A program made the translations under genes and the position numbers. Shown piece by piece: positions 10,435-22,134 of a stretch of 64,000 nucleotides of DNA; the first letter of the stretch is position 1, and the number at the start of each line of letters is the position of its first letter. Under the pieces are notes generated by a model. It did not search any database. It was not told the DNA's origin and worked only from the letters and a program-made list of their open reading frames with translations. Origin of the DNA: Odontocerum albicorne (Eukaryota; Arthropoda; Insecta; Trichoptera; Odontoceridae); NCBI GenBank assembly GCA_949825065.1, contig OX463846.1, positions 2,311,778 to 2,375,777 on the forward strand. The letters run 5' to 3'.

Positions 10435-11041
10435 ATCAATACACATGTAAAAATGAGCGATTTAAAATCGAAAAAATTAAGAATATTCATAGCCAATTGC
10501 TTAAATAAATTAATAAAATTTGAAGTCAAAATGGAAAATAATTGAAATTTAATTGCTGAAAACATGAAAAAAACATCGGCCGACGTTCACAAAACGGGCG
10601 AAGAGACCACCTCAAATGGATGCCCTAGAGCTACTGAGAGTTGAGACGGACTAACATTGTGTGTTATACCTTGACGGAAAAAACGCGACTGCAAACTGAG
10701 ATTCTATTTCTTGCGTTCCCATATACCAAAGAAGAGTTACAGTGAGACGTGAATAGCGTCGCTTCCTCACCCATAGCGGTTTTTTAGAATGAATATACCT
10801 ACGTCACACACTGGCACACATTTGATTGTATTGGTGAATTTATTCCCGATTTTCACAAAATATCTCTGATGTGGCCGATAATTGCTAATTATTATTATTA
10901 ATATTATTTTTTCATTCAATGCGTAAACGTATTACAGAGGAATACCTAAAATCTGAACCCAGTATTTATTATATTTATAAAGATATTTAAGTTTTTAGAA
11001 GCAATATGCGCTAGTTACACATCACAGGGAAGGAAGGGTTA
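10435..11041 (+). mobile_element. repeat H (copy 1), TTAA-ended DNA transposon derivative
   Basis: A 607-bp non-coding repeat also found at 37965-38563 (minus) and 58416-58902 (truncated). All copies end GGGAAGGAAGGGTTAA or a close variant. A terminal TTAA next to CCCTT suggests a piggyBac-type end. The opposite terminus (near AATACACATGTAAAAATGAG) shows no matching inverted repeat, so class is inferred. Confidence 0.6.
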
Positions 11042-11379
11042 AGAGCGGACACCATCTTAGAGTATCTTCTAATCATTAGGAAATTTTTCAAATCAAATTT
11101 GTAACGTACAATCGCTTGCTGCATTTTGGTCATATACTGTACATATCTTGTTTTTTTTTCCGATTTTGACAATTTTTTTCCTTTGCAGTATTAAAAATCA
11201 TCAAGCACAAATAAACATTTATTAGTATATTGTTCCATTTTTAAATGACGAAAAAAACTTTCAAGTCATTTCAGTAAACGACGGCCGAAAAAATCCCCAA
11301 ACTCTTACATTTTCACAATAATATATATTTAGCGGGTTAAAAATGAACTTGGAAACAAAAATGTTGTCCTTACGATATA
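11042..11379. other. unassigned sequence
   Basis: No feature recognised between repeat H and the Helitron. Confidence 0.4.
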
Positions 11380-11696
11380 CTAGTTGCAACCCGTGAAATA
11401 TTCACGGAAGTAAAACAAATTCTACATTTATGAAAATACATATTCATAAATGTAAAATTTGTTTATATATATATCATTTATACTCGTGCATCGTCCCCTT
11501 TTACACCGGTTCAAAAATTGTTAGCTAGGTATTTAAAATTCGTTCAGTATCACGGACCCACCGAGATTCAAATTTCGAATTACTTTCGGAGAGAATCCAA
11601 GTATTTCTCTCTCGCTCTCTTGTATTCAAAATTCAATCCTCGTATTCTTTCTTCGACGACAACCATCGTATGGGTTTTGGCCTATTTATACTATGA
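11380..11696 (-). mobile_element. non-autonomous Helitron M2
   Basis: 317 bp with Helitron ends: CTAG plus hairpin at left, TCATAG complement at right, inserted between A and T. It is exactly 6 bp longer than M1 (61913-62223). Within the AT-rich middle it carries CTCGTG inserted after TATA where the others read TATACATCG. The ORF at 11518-11802 is incidental. Confidence 0.9.
11481..11488 (+). other. TA-flanked 6-bp insertion, mutated footprint
   Basis: TACTCGTG where Helitron M4 has TA only. It differs by one base from the TACTCGTA octamer and accounts for 6 bp of the length difference from M1. Confidence 0.7.
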
Positions 11697-12350
11697 TATG
11701 TTATCTATCCGAAAAAATACGAAACAACTTTCCAGAAAACAAGTAGACATTAATATAAAAATCAAATGGAAATTTATTTATTTCATTAGAATTAGTATTT
11801 GATCTATGACAGTCTTATCGATAAATTTTCCTCTTTCGTGATATTTTTAATGACTTACGGAGACATTTTTTGCTGTTAATAAAACTATTGAATAAATAAG
11901 AATTCATTAAAATATGCGCTGTAAAAAACATTAAAAAAACGCGCAATAGTTTCACACTGTCTGAGAAGATTTTTCTATTTATTAATATATCTTCAGCTGC
12001 AGTTTACTAAACGCGACTGTGAAACGAAGTTGATCAGATGTGTATTATCGTTATTTACGATTGAGAGAGAATAAAAAAAATATGACATCATTCAAAATAT
12101 CCTTTCATCTTAATTTTCATTGTATTCCCTTCCTCATCCTTGAACGAATTCCTTTTTTATTAAAAGAGATTATTCAGTTTTTTACTCAAATTTAAACGAA
12201 TATTTATATATATTTTGCCATATCTCTTATGAATTAAAACAGATTAATAAATCCAATATAAACTGGTTGATTGGAAGACATTGCTATATAGCTAAATGCC
12301 ACCCAAATATATCATGTTTTAATGTGTACACAAAATAATGAAAATAAAAA
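11697..12350. other. unassigned AT-rich sequence
   Basis: No supported feature before the PLE target duplication at 12351. Confidence 0.4.
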
Positions 12351-12466
12351 ATTAACAAACAATATGTTGTTTTTAATTAAGGCATTAACGTTGTTGAGGT
12401 TTAAAGACATTGTAATTTATTTTTATCAAACACTGTTTATTCCACTTTTTTGTGACGGTATAACCC

Positions 12467-12498
12467 TACCGGTTTCAAGGCTTTCACCTCATCTTCAG
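12467..12498 (-). ncRNA. hammerhead-like ribozyme core, P1 type
   Basis: On the minus strand: CTGAAGA, T, stem II GAGG/CCTT, GAAA, ACCGGT, A. It has the same organisation as 779-810, and the flanking CCC and GGG can form the base of stem I. Confidence 0.55.
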
Positions 12499-12550
12499 GG
12501 GAGCGCAAACAAGACTAAATGCTGTTCGAACTGGTACCGATATACACACT

Positions 12551-12806
12551 TCAACGGCTGGGGGCTGAGGGGTGAGGGAGGCATGCGACGATTTCGGCCA
12601 AGAGCGGAGAGATTTTTGGGATATAACTGTTCAACAGATGTTCGGATCGATGTACTGACTTATAAATTTCTAGGGTCTTTAATCTGTCCAATTTATTTCC
12701 GTTACTACTGATATGTAAGAATTTGGCACCATCGATAGAAAAGGTATAGTTTTCACGGTGACAATGATTTGCCATTTCAGAATAAATTAGAGGATTTGTT
12801 AAGGTG
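12551..12806 (-). pseudogene. P1 PLE endonuclease-side C-terminal fragment
   Basis: The frame reads NPLIYSEMANHCHRENYTFSIDGAKFLHISSNGNKLDRLKTLEIYKSV and ends at a stop at 12551. A-H....HTF....A.FLHI...G..L..LE.LEI is the pattern found after the GIY-YIG domain in Penelope-like proteins. The catalytic GIY-YIG motif and the reverse transcriptase are lost by truncation. I quote spaced residues only where clear. Confidence 0.7.
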
Positions 12807-12822
12807 GATTAACAAACAATAT

Positions 12823-13259
12823 TTTTAATTTGTAGGATTGATTTTACATTTTGTCTCAATGTTTTCAAGTCCCTTAAAGTGTTGTCTCTGTTGTACTTTT
12901 CGTAACCGTCTTATAACACTACAAAAAACGTAATTCTGAGAATATATATATGCAAAAAACTATGATGCCTTAATTTGTGTCGTTTTGGATAAATGTGTAA
13001 CATGTTGCTCAACAGCAGGCTATTGTTCAAATTTTGATGAATCAAAACTAAGATTTCAACGAAAGAGATGTTTTAGTTAGATCAACTTGTAAGATCTACT
13101 ACAATTTTATAAACAATATAAAATAAAGTCTAAAACTATTCGAAAATTAGATTCCACCGAAAATAGAATTCGGAATCAAAGTTTTCTTCGCAAGTATACT
13201 AAATACTTAACCAAAGGTATCGACACTATGCATATGAGTAGATGAAAAAGTGACTTTTT
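12823..13259. other. unassigned sequence
   Basis: No feature recognised. Confidence 0.4.
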
Positions 13260-13302
13260 GATTTATGAAACGCGTTAATTTAATATTGAGGTGTATTAGA
13301 TG

Positions 13303-13310
13303 TACGAGTA
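13303..13310 (+). other. 6-bp footprint insertion at TA
   Basis: ATGTACGAGTATTAAATGCG where sister units read ATGTATTAAATGCG. The insertion is CGAGTA after TA. Confidence 0.9.
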
Positions 13311-13576
13311 TTAAATGCGTTCGTTGAACATTGAAGCGCGTATTAAGTTAATCAAACGCGATAATTTAATATTGAAGTGTGTATTAGATGCATTTAATGC
13401 GTTCGTTGAACATTGAAGCGTGTATTAAGTGTATGAAATGCGAAAATTTAATATTGAAGTGTGTATTATATGTATTAAATGCGTTCATTGAACATAGAAG
13501 CGTCTATTAAGTGTATGAAACGCGATCATTTAATATTGAAGTGTATATTATATGTATTGAATGCGTTCGTTGAACA

Positions 13577-13584
13577 TACGAGTA
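13577..13584 (+). other. 6-bp footprint insertion at TA
   Basis: GAACATACGAGTAGAAGCG where sister units read GAACATAGAAGCG. The unit is 88 rather than 82 bp. Confidence 0.9.
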
Positions 13585-14230
13585 GAAGCGTGTATTAAGT
13601 GTATGAAACGCGTAATTTAATATTGAAGTGTTTTTGTTATGTATTAAATGCGTTCGTTGAACACAGAAGCGTGTATTAAGTGTATGAAACGCGATAATTT
13701 AATATTGAAGTGTGTATTACATGTATTAAATGCGTTCGTTGAACATAGCACCGTGTATTAAGTGTATGAAACGCGATAATTTAATATTGATTTGTGTATT
13801 AGATATATTAAACGCATTCGTTCAATAAAGTAATGTGTATTAAGTACGAAATTAATTCGTTTAATATTAAAGCATTTACGAAACGAATTAGTTCAATTGA
13901 AACGCGTTAATTTAATATTGAAGTGTGTATTAAATGCGTTTGTTGAACATAGAAGCGTTCATTAAGTGTCAAACTCGATAATCTGATATTGAAGTGTGTA
14001 TTAAACGCATTCGTTGAATAAATTATGTTTTATTAAGTACGAAACGAATTCGTTTAATATTGAAGTATTTATCGAAACGAATTCGTTTAGCATTGAAATA
14101 TTTCATACACTAACACGAAATACGTCAGCATAATTTGTGTGTTAAGTACACGAAATTGTTAGATAAATATTGAAGTTTGTATTAAGTCCATAAAACGCAT
14201 TCGTTTAATGTTGAGGTATGCATTTATGCT

Positions 14231-14640
14231 TATTAAATACGTCATTTTAAAATGAAATACATTTTTTTAGAACCTACGAGACTCGGTTTAATATAATTTA
14301 AGTGTTATATAAATATGTAGTAAAATTTAATAAAAAAAATTTATATAAGAAATGAGTGCAATGATTTCTTCTCGAGTGTCAAGGCTTCACGTTGAAAAAT
14401 GATAAAAACGGGGAATTTGACTGTGAGATGGGTTACTTGTAAGTATAAATAAATGACGCAAATGAATGCAAATAAGGAAGTATAGTATAAATATGTGTTG
14501 TGGAAAAAAATCTGGCACCGATGCGATACAAGAGACGGTGAAAAAAACGTTCAAAATATGAAGTTACTTTTATTATATACTGGCAATAACAAGTTAATAA
14601 TGACGCAAGCAACTGTAAACTTTTCTTCTATTTGTTTAAC
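14231..14640. other. unassigned sequence
   Basis: No feature recognised. The ORF at 14495 runs into a SINE tail and has no domain. Confidence 0.4.
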
Positions 14641-14644
14641 ACTT

Positions 14645-14712
14645 TATTATAAAATAATCTGGCAGGCTTATTGTCAGGCGGCAATCTCTTCTAACCAACC
14701 AGGTCAAAATAA
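14645..14712 (-). repeat. SINE S1 tail fragment
   Basis: Matches the conserved 3' end of S1: CTGGCAGGCTTATTGTCAGG, then CGGCAATCTCTTCTAACCAA (complement orientation). Confidence 0.65.
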
Positions 14713-14865
14713 ATTAAAGAAGATATATGATCGCTAAAAAATATTCAAATAATTATTCATCTGTATAAAATTCATGAATAATATATAGTATATAATCCAA
14801 ATAAAAATGTGACATCAATCAAAGGAATAACGAATAACTGACTTCAAATTTAAAGTCTATTGTAA

Positions 14866-14970
14866 TTTATTTTTATCAAACACTGTTTATTCCACTTTTT
14901 TGTGACGGTATAACCCAACAGGTTTCAAGTTTTTCACCTCATCATCAGGGGAGCACAAACAAGACACATA
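14866..14970 (-). mobile_element. P1 Penelope-like fragment
   Basis: About 105 bp covering the ribozyme-like motif and the AAGTGGAATAAACAGTGTTT block on the minus strand. The core at 14917-14948 has CTGATGA, stem II and GAAACCTGTT, so stem III has lost self-complementarity in this copy. Confidence 0.8.
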
Positions 14971-15054
14971 ACATAAAATATGGTTTGGATTTTTTTAACA
15001 TGATTGCCTTCTATTACGTCATATTCTTGTACAGTACAAGCTGACGTGGGAAAA

Positions 15055-15187
15055 TTTATTTTAATCAACCAGAAATGTGTTAAAAAGGCCACTAGGAAAA
15101 ACCGGGACTGGGATCCTGATTTTCAACAAACTTGGGAACCCATAATCTCCTGGTCAGATGACAGGTGCCTTACTAACTAGCCCACTG
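15055..15187 (-). repeat. tRNA-derived SINE S1
   Basis: On the minus strand a tRNA-like head (TGGGCTAGTTAGTAAGG A-box region, TATGGGTTCCCAAG B-box region) leads into a body ending TTTCTGGTTGATT. It lies directly against the 3' tail of LINE-B. Confidence 0.65.
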
Positions 15188-15189
15188 AG

Positions 15190-15998
15190 ATCCTTATCAT
15201 CATCATCATTGTCAACCAGGGTCGATCCACAGCTGAATGAGGGTCTCCTCAAGTTGACTCCAAATAGTTCGGTTTTTTGCTCGTTGATGCCATGCTTCCT
15301 GATTTCATCTATCCAACGTACCTTCGGTCTTCTTCTGGGCCTCTTTATGCCTCTTGGGTACCATTGGATTATTTCGGATGTCCATCGGGAGTCTGACATT
15401 CTGGCTATGTGTCCGGCCCATTGCCACTTCATTCTTTTGCACACCTTTATAACGTCTTCTACCTTTGTTATATTGCGAATCCAGGTGTTTTGTTTACGGT
15501 CTCTTTTAGTTTATCCCAACATGCATCTCTCCATGTCCCTTTGTGTGATCTGGAGCTTTTGTGTGTTTTTTTACTGTGAACGTCCATGTCTCGCAGCCAT
15601 AAGTAAGTACTGGAAGAATGCACTAGTTGTTAACCCTTCGCTTCAAGGATATTGGGAGATTACTTTAGAAGATGTTGTTCAAACGTCCAAATGAGCTCTA
15701 CGCTAGTTTTGTCCTTCGTGCTATTTCCTCCGATATGCCACCTACAAAGGAAATAAGTTGGCCTAGATACACATATTCCTGGACAAGTTCTAGCGGCTTT
15801 CCATCTACGTTTATTGGTTTTGGGGTAGCAAAACCGTTCATCATATATTTGGTTTTTGAAATATTCATTTTTAAACCAACTCCCTTGCTGACCTCTGCCA
15901 ATTCTTGCAGTTGGTGCTGAAGATCATTCGGGTTTTGTGAGAATATAACGATATCGTCTGCAAATCTCAAAGGGCTCAGATATTTTCCATCAATCAAT
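15190..15998 (-). mobile_element. LINE-B reverse transcriptase, C-terminal half
   Basis: On the minus strand the first 100 residues (15997-15698) hold the catalytic FADDIVIFSQ motif of reverse transcriptase and the following LKMNISKTKYM block. After frameshifts come VLTYGCETWTFT, MKWQWAGHIARMSDSRWTSE, WYPRG and RPKVRWIDEI, then a DDDD tail from GATGATGAT. This is an RTE-like element. The ORF is broken at least twice and cannot encode a working enzyme. Confidence 0.9.
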
Positions 15999-16262
15999 CA
16001 TCAGGCCTTTATTTTCCCATTCCGAGATCCCTATAATTACATTCATATAAGGTGATTCACGTCCTGAAATATTGCAAAATAATGTAAAGATTGTGTATAA
16101 ATAAATATTTACAACGTATAGTATCTCATTAGTCTAAATACTTATAATTTTCAATTACTGTTTAATTAATTTAGATTTATTTTATTCCATTTTGCATAAT
16201 TCTCCGCAAAATGTACGGTCCAATTTGTCACGATGGCGCGTGGATACACAAGTATGAAGAAC

Positions 16263-16270
16263 TACGAGTA
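16263..16270 (+). other. footprint octamer TACGAGTA
   Basis: Exact octamer. No sister copy is available to show the empty site. Confidence 0.45.
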
Positions 16271-16294
16271 TATCTTGCAGGGCACTTATTTAAC

Positions 16295-16375
16295 ACTTCA
16301 TTGTAAAAATAATCAGGTGTGCTTATTGTCAAGTGGCAATCTCGTCCAACTAATCAGACTTAATTACATAAAGGA
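16295..16375 (-). repeat. SINE S1 tail fragment
   Basis: TGTGCTTATTGTCAAGTGGC followed by AATCTCGTCCAACTAATCAG matches the S1 3' region in complement orientation. Confidence 0.6.
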
Positions 16376-16480
16376 ATTTAAATGGTCGCAAATTATTCAA
16401 ATGATTAATCATATTTATAAAATTGATGATACATACATAGTTTAAGTGTAATATAATCAATCAAAGGAAAAAATAAATGG

Positions 16481-16538
16481 CAGAGAAGAAAAAAAACAGG
16501 GATGAAACGTGTTTCATCCCTGTTTTTTTTCTTCTCTG
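16481..16538. repeat. perfect 28-bp palindrome
   Basis: CAGAGAAG, eight A, CAGGGATGAAAC, then its exact complement, with only the two central bases unpaired. It may be a hairpin RNA gene, a folded insertion or an assembly artefact. Confidence 0.9.
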
Positions 16539-16605
16539 TATATAATGTATATTGCTTACATGACTTGTCATATTGCACACATTATATGACTTGAAATTAA
16601 ATTTT

Positions 16606-17312
16606 TATTTATTTATTTTACACGTGACAAGAAATATACATAATTTGCAAAAAAAAACAACAGGTAATTTAATTCGGACACACAATTTTAATGGATCTCG
16701 GTTTGTTGCCTTTCATTTGTCGTGTCCCCAGTAAACTAGGCATTGCCTGTATCTCACTGAGGACATATAGCATGAAAAAATAAATCGACACGTCTTTCCG
16801 ATTTTGGATTATATTAAACCCCATTGCACATTCTCATCAACCTGACAAACAGTGACGCTCAATTAATTATGTAAACATCACGCGAAATCAAACTCCTCAC
16901 ACTTCATCACTTCAGATATACCAGAACATTCATCCCACAATATACCGCACACAATCATAAAGCAAAAAAAAAAATAACGTTTATACAAATATAAAACAAT
17001 AAAAAAACACCACACTCAAGAGCTCACACAAACCTCTTCCACAAGTCATTCCTCTTGCAAGCCCAAGCACTCAAACTTCTGTCGCAATAACAACCACGCT
17101 CCGATCGTCTGCCTAAACTGTTTTCCTCCCTTTACCTTTATTGAATTCGGCACGCCATTGTATGTCATGGTAGTTAAATACGCATATTGCCTTAGGGCAA
17201 AATATATTTTCACCCTAGGGATGGTGAACACTTGATCAGTTGCCATGCGTGTCATGTGTCTCTGCTGAGTCTGCATCTTTCCTTCCTCTCGATGATGGTG
17301 CCAGAAAATGGA
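16606..17312 (-). mobile_element. LINE-C 3' end (minus copy)
   Basis: The minus strand encodes EEGK-MQTQQRHMTRMATDQVF..PRVK, LRQYAYLTTMTYNGVPNSIK, FRQTIGAWLLLRQ, then stops at 17046. The LINE-C 3' region and AAATAAATAAA tail follow down to 16606. Homology with the 39250 copy ends near 17312. Confidence 0.9.
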
Positions 17313-17857
17313 TTAAATACTTAAACCGTATGCACAAAATTGACCCTGTAAGGATGGCTTTGTTCAGCGATCCGATGGGGTGTAAGCTGGAGAGACCAAA
17401 GTTACTTCAAGAAACATTGCACAATCGCTAACAAGAGTGCCATCTGATTTTTAAAATTCAGATGTAAATTGGTCTAAGAGCAAAAGCAGTCCGTAAATGA
17501 ATCCACCAAAAATCGAATCTGGGACACCTGCATGCTTTGCGTGCAAGCTATTCATGACTGCCTATCATAATTAATCATTACCATCACACTATGTCCCCAT
17601 TAACTTAAGCAGAGAGAACAAATATCCACTTCATTCTATTCTGCCAAACATCTACCCGTATCACTTCTGCTGCGTACATACTCTGCTTGTCATGCATACT
17701 ATACTATCCTATTATAAAGATTTTCATTGATTCATTGAATACGTGAAATATTTCAAGAACAACAAGCCTTTTATGATTCTTCCGTCAATCATATTTACAT
17801 TCGAGAACCACTAAATAACGGAACAAGGTAAAATAATGTATTTTATTCTTCTTTTTC
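17313..17857. other. unassigned sequence
   Basis: A plus-strand frame from about 17280 to 17431 reads ARKWIKYLNRMHKIDPVRMA then a further 20 residues to a stop. It starts in sequence antisense to LINE-C. I do not recognise it, and it may be chance. Confidence 0.3.
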
Positions 17858-18277
17858 CTAGTGTCATGTTCAAGTCCCCCCAACGTTGACTATCACCTGA
17901 GAGATACGTCTTTATCCCCGGCAGCCCAAAAAGATCCCCAACGCTCCTTATATCAGTCCAATCACGTATATTACGGAGCCAAGGGATTTGCCTCCTGCCA
18001 ACACCTCTTCAACCCTCTATTTCAATCCTCTATCAGGTGCAGTAATTTGTACTTTTCTCCTCTAAGTACATGACCCAAATAGGACACCTTTCGGATTTTA
18101 ATATAAGTCAGCAACTCTATCAATTTTGGCTTTTTGAAGAACCCTTATATTGCTGACCATATCCGTCCAGGGTATCCGTAGCATTCTCCGGTGTAACCAT
18201 ATTTCGAATGCTTCCAGTCGGTTCATACTACCAACTTTGAAGGTCCATGACTCTACTCCATGTAGTCACACTGACCA
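17858..18277 (-). mobile_element. LINE-A 3' end (copy 3)
   Basis: Minus-strand match from the LINE-A 3' terminus up to the GVESWTLKV region, with several small deletions and frameshifts. Confidence 0.85.
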
Positions 18278-18592
18278 ACTTCGGTTTCATTTCTTGTATT
18301 TTAATGAATCAGAATAAAATGCATAATATTACTTTTAGAGCCAAGACTAACTAGTAAAACAATCTCATCCCATAAAGTGTTGCGATGTGAAACTTTTTGG
18401 CAATCCTTTTGCGATTTAATATTCTTGGTTCACTAAGTATTTTTTTAATTTTCCATTAATAAAAAATAATTTTAAAAGATTCATCTGTTCAAACGAATAA
18501 ATTACACAGCATGACGTTAAATAGAAAAACAAACTTAACAAGATAGACGATCAGTAAAACAACAGTTACAATTTCGTTCTATACAATAAAAC

Positions 18593-18953
18593 GTGTGTCC
18601 AAGATTTATTTTCAATCTACGAAAGTACGATCATACCCCTTTACACCAGAAGGCATTGAACTGGTTGAATGTTAGAAATATATACAAGATTCACATACTG
18701 TCTTTAGTGTATAATATCCTTAACTGTCCCACCGCCCCCCTCTTATCGCGCCGAAAATTTTCAGCGTATTTCCAATCTTGCATTAGCGCTACGCTCAAAC
18801 AGAGATTGTCTATCGGCCTTTCCAGTTCACCACTCCTCTTTTTTTACGTCGTCCTTTACTGTCCATGCAGTGAGACTCTGGAATCAGTTACAAACCAATA
18901 TAAGACTCGCTCCGTCCTTGGCATGCTTTAAGAAGCGACTGAAAAACTCTTAA
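18593..18953 (+). pseudogene. LINE-G C-terminus, Jockey-like, frameshifted
   Basis: Frames switch several times. ALNWLNVRNIYKIHILSLVYNILN in one frame is followed by VHAVRLWNQLQTNIRLAPSL and ACFKKRLKNS then a stop (18861-18953) in another. Y...ILSL.Y..L and VRLWN.L......S...FK..LK are the usual last blocks of Jockey/CR1 reverse transcriptase ORFs. It is truncated upstream. Confidence 0.75.
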
Positions 18954-19869
18954 TTTTTTGTCAGTAAAATAACGTGTTTCATTCCTGATTTTTCTTTTCC
19001 TTTCCTCTACACCCTCCCCTCCTTTCCTTTTGATTGATAATATCTCACTTTATATGAAAAAAATGTTCGGCTGATTGTCCGTCTTTGTGGGGTTCGTGGG
19101 TACATGCTCAAGTATGTGTTTATGGATTTCGTGGGGATGGATAGTCATTCGAATGATTTATGCGACCACGTAACTTACTTAATTTACTTTTGTCTGGTCG
19201 GTTGGAAGAGAATGCCACCTGGAAATAACCCCGCCAGATTATATTTAAATAAATATATGTAAGCCCGTATACAAACTGTTACAATAGTCGAAACGAGAAA
19301 CGATTATCGCATTTATTAATAAACGAGAGTGCTCATCCAGAAGATACCGTTAACATTTTAAGTTCTAACGAAAAAGCTCTAACCTATAACATTCCTATTG
19401 AGGTCTTCGTGTATAAAACAAACTATTGATGCGAAAACATAGAAATATAATTGAACTTTTTGGGACAACCGATCTGCCCCAAATTATAACTGGTTCATTG
19501 CTAATCAGATTTAGACGACGCTGAGTAAAAGCAACCCACATGAGGTCGGTCTTTGAAAGATGGTATTTTAATTAATTTGAAGATATTCATTGCATTAATT
19601 AAGCAATTTCAGACGATACGACTACTTCCGCTTTCACTTTGATCAGAAGAATATTTAAAAAAATTTGGATACTTTAATTATGAAGGGTATGGGAAATTAA
19701 CTCTGAAACCTCTGATTTAAGAAAATTCGTGGAGATTATAAAGCGTTTTTAAATATCCTATATTTTCAGATTGGGGTTGAAATTACCAGTGGTATAGAAA
19801 AAAAAACACTATTATTAATTGGTTTATGTGCACGTGCATATTTTTGGGAAAAAATATTTTTGTTCTGGG
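18954..19869. other. mostly unassigned, with one SINE tail
   Basis: 19195-19262 carries an S1 tail in plus orientation (TCGGTTGGAAGAGAATGCCA, CCCGCCAGATT). The rest shows no ORF or repeat match. Confidence 0.45.
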
Positions 19870-20695
19870 TAAAAAATGGAGTAACAATAGATTCCTATAG
19901 TTTTAATGTTGTTTCTTTAAATATTATTCAAGTATCAAGCATTGAGTAACAATAGTTTCTTATTGTTTTAAAGTTGTTTCGTTAAATAATACTCAAGTAT
20001 CAAGCATTGAGTAACAAAAGATTCCTATAGTTTAAATGTTGTTATTTAAATAATATTCAAGTATCAAGCATTGACTAACAATAGATTCATATTGTTTTAA
20101 AGTTGTTTCTTTAAATAATATTCAGGTACCAAGCATTGATTAACAATAGATTCATATAGTTTAAATGTTGTTTCTTTAAATAATATTCAAGTATCAAGCA
20201 TTGACTAACAATAGATTCATATTGTTTTAAAGTTGTTTCTTTAAATAATATTCAAGTATCCAGCATTGATTAACAATAGATTCATATAGTTTAAATGTTG
20301 TTTCTTTAAATAATATTCAAGTATCAAGCATTGAGTAACAAGAGATTCCTATAATTTTAAAGTTGTTTCTTTAAATAATATTCAAGTATCAAGCATTGAG
20401 TAACAAGAGATTCCTATAGTTTTGATGTTGTTTCTTTAAATAATATTTAAGTATCCAGCATTGAGTAACAATAGATTAATATAGTTTAAAAGTTGTTTCT
20501 TTAAATAATATTCAAGTATCAAGCATTTAGTAACAAGAGATTCCTATAGTTTTGATGTTGTTTCTTTAAATAATATTAAAGTATCCAGCATTGAGTAACA
20601 ATAGATTCCTATAGTTTTAATGTTGTTTCTTTAAATAATAACAGTATATTCCTATAGTTTCTAATATTGTTTCTTTAAATAATTTCCAAGTATCA
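19870..20695. repeat. 65-bp satellite, about 12 units
   Basis: Units read GTTGTTTCTTTAAATAATAT, TCAAGTATCAAGCATTGAGT, AACAATAGATTCCTATAGTT. Unit starts at 19908, 19973, 20038 and 20102 give 64-65 bp spacing. The central units are highly similar and the last two are decayed. Confidence 0.95.
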
Positions 20696-20773
20696 GCTAG
20701 GAGTAGTTAATGATTTTTCTTCGTTCTTATTTTTTTTTCCGCTAAATAATCAATATTAATCTTTGACATTATA

Positions 20774-21420
20774 TTAGGTGTTAACATAAGTTGTGTCCGT
20801 TTTTTCCGAATTAAAATGAGCACCAAAAGTTAAAACAAAATGGTTAAGGTTATACGTCATTCGAAAAAAAAAAATTCTACTCTACTAGATATATTGTGTT
20901 TGCTTTTACGTTACATATATTATTTAATTTGATAACAAGCCTTCAAAATGTAATGTCAAGTAGACGAAAGTGAGCATGTTCGACACCTATTTCTGTTCGC
21001 GTTCAATCGAGGGAATAAAGCTGCCAAAGCTGCTCGCGATATTTGCGAAGTATACGGTGAAGATGCTATGAATGAAAGGACAGCTCGTCGATGGTTTTCA
21101 ATTGTCGAACGTTGATTTTTGTTGTTTTTACTCAAAACATGTGGAACCCAAAACGCCGAACTTCTGGACTTTTCCCATTGATTTAAGATGGCGGTATACA
21201 GTCATGTGACTACAATTCATCTGCTCAGCCAATTCTACGGTGGTTTGAAGGGGATCTTCATGAATAATATGGTTTAAGCGGTCCTCATCGAAGTCCACTG
21301 GTCGTCAGGAATACTCCATTTCTTTCAGGTCGTAATAACCGTCTTTGAAAACGCAAAAAACCATCGACGAGCTGTCCTTTTATTCATAGCAAAAACTTTG
21401 TAATTTGTACACTTATAATA
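20774..21420 (+). mobile_element. folded mariner derivative, truncated copy
   Basis: The left end TTAGGTGTTAACATAAGTTG follows TA. A mariner-type 5' region and the first transposase codons (VDESEHVRHLFLFAFNRG-like, decayed) run in plus sense to about 21105. The sequence then switches to the reverse complement of the same N-terminal region. The right inverted terminus is missing. A complete relative lies at 49183-50186. Confidence 0.8.
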
Positions 21421-21539
21421 AGGAATAATTAAACATTTTCATTTTATATTTCATGAAATAATGAAAATCAGACATTGAATTAACGGACATGAAGAATTCG
21501 ATTAAAATGTAAAATTGATTTTATAATATTATTAGAATA

Positions 21540-21690
21540 TATTGAGGAAGAGCGACTCAACAAAACTGTACAGTATAAATGCAAGCGAAAGGCGCAGAAG
21601 AGGAAAACCTAGGAAAGTATGGTAGGATCAAGTTTATACTATTTTAAAAGACGGAAAATTATGATAAAAGGACAATTGACAAAGGGAACA
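21540..21690 (+). mobile_element. LINE-K fragment, first part
   Basis: Reads EEERLNKTVQYKCKRKAQKR and a KVW.DQVYTILKDGK block, the same order as LINE-K at 25462. It appears to continue at 22025 after an intervening segment. Confidence 0.55.
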
Positions 21691-21694
21691 AACT

Positions 21695-22015
21695 CTCTTT
21701 GAGGGTGCTCTTACTCGGGACTCAAACTCATTATTATTCTTCCTTCCGTGGTTGCAGTCCTAAGACTGGTTTGCAGCAATTTGCATGTTTTGCTGGTTCT
21801 TGGGATGCCACTTGGGCCTTTAATTTGGTAGTTTCCCGTTTCTTTCCACCATCCTATGCCGTTGACCACGAAAGTTCTTCCATTCTTATTACTTGGTAAG
21901 AAAACCGCGGAAGACAAAATTTTTTATAGATATTCTTATATGGGATAAAACCACATTCAACTTTAGGTGAAGTATAGGATATGTGTGTAGTGTTTACATG
22001 ATATCAAAATACGTA
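21695..22015 (-). mobile_element. unclassified LINE-like segment interrupting LINE-K
   Basis: The minus strand encodes NKNGRTFVVNGIGWWKETGN and a further 30 residues. The part near 21950-22010 matches the 3' region of LINE-O at 27905-27985. The class is not certain. Confidence 0.4.
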
Positions 22016-22024
22016 GAAATGCCA

Positions 22025-22130
22025 AGTTAGAAAAAATCGTAGAAAATTCTATGAGAAGGTGTATGGATATGGAAATCAAAAATGTACGTAACGATAGGAA
22101 AGTCTTGCGCCCTTCTCTTTTTGACTACTC
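22025..22130 (+). mobile_element. LINE-K fragment, second part
   Basis: Reads KNRRKFYEKVYG in one frame and MDMEIKNVRNDRKVLRPSLF in another, matching the LINE-K C-terminus (MDVEEVKDVRLDWKV at 25935). Confidence 0.55.
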
Positions 22131-22134
22131 CGAC

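Larger units (their letters stand above)
12366..12807 (-). mobile_element. P1 Penelope-like element with 15-bp target duplication
   Basis: A 442-bp, 5'-truncated insertion on the minus strand, flanked by the 15-bp duplication ATTAACAAACAATAT (12351-12365 and 12808-12822). It contains the C-terminal ORF, then the ribozyme-like motif, then the terminal block ATGTCTTTAAACCTCAACAA. It is the best-delimited P1 copy with coding sequence. Confidence 0.9.
13260..14230. repeat. 82-bp satellite, about 11 degenerate units
   Basis: Units read AAACGCGATAATTTAATATT, then GAAGTGTGTATTA, ATGCGTTCGTTGAACAT and GAAGCGTGTATTAAGTGTATG. Unit starts at 13354, 13436, 13518, 13606 and 13686 give spacings of 82, 82, 88 and 80. 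The units starting at 13266 and 13518 are 88 bp because each carries a 6-bp CGAGTA insertion. Decay increases to the right. Confidence 0.95.
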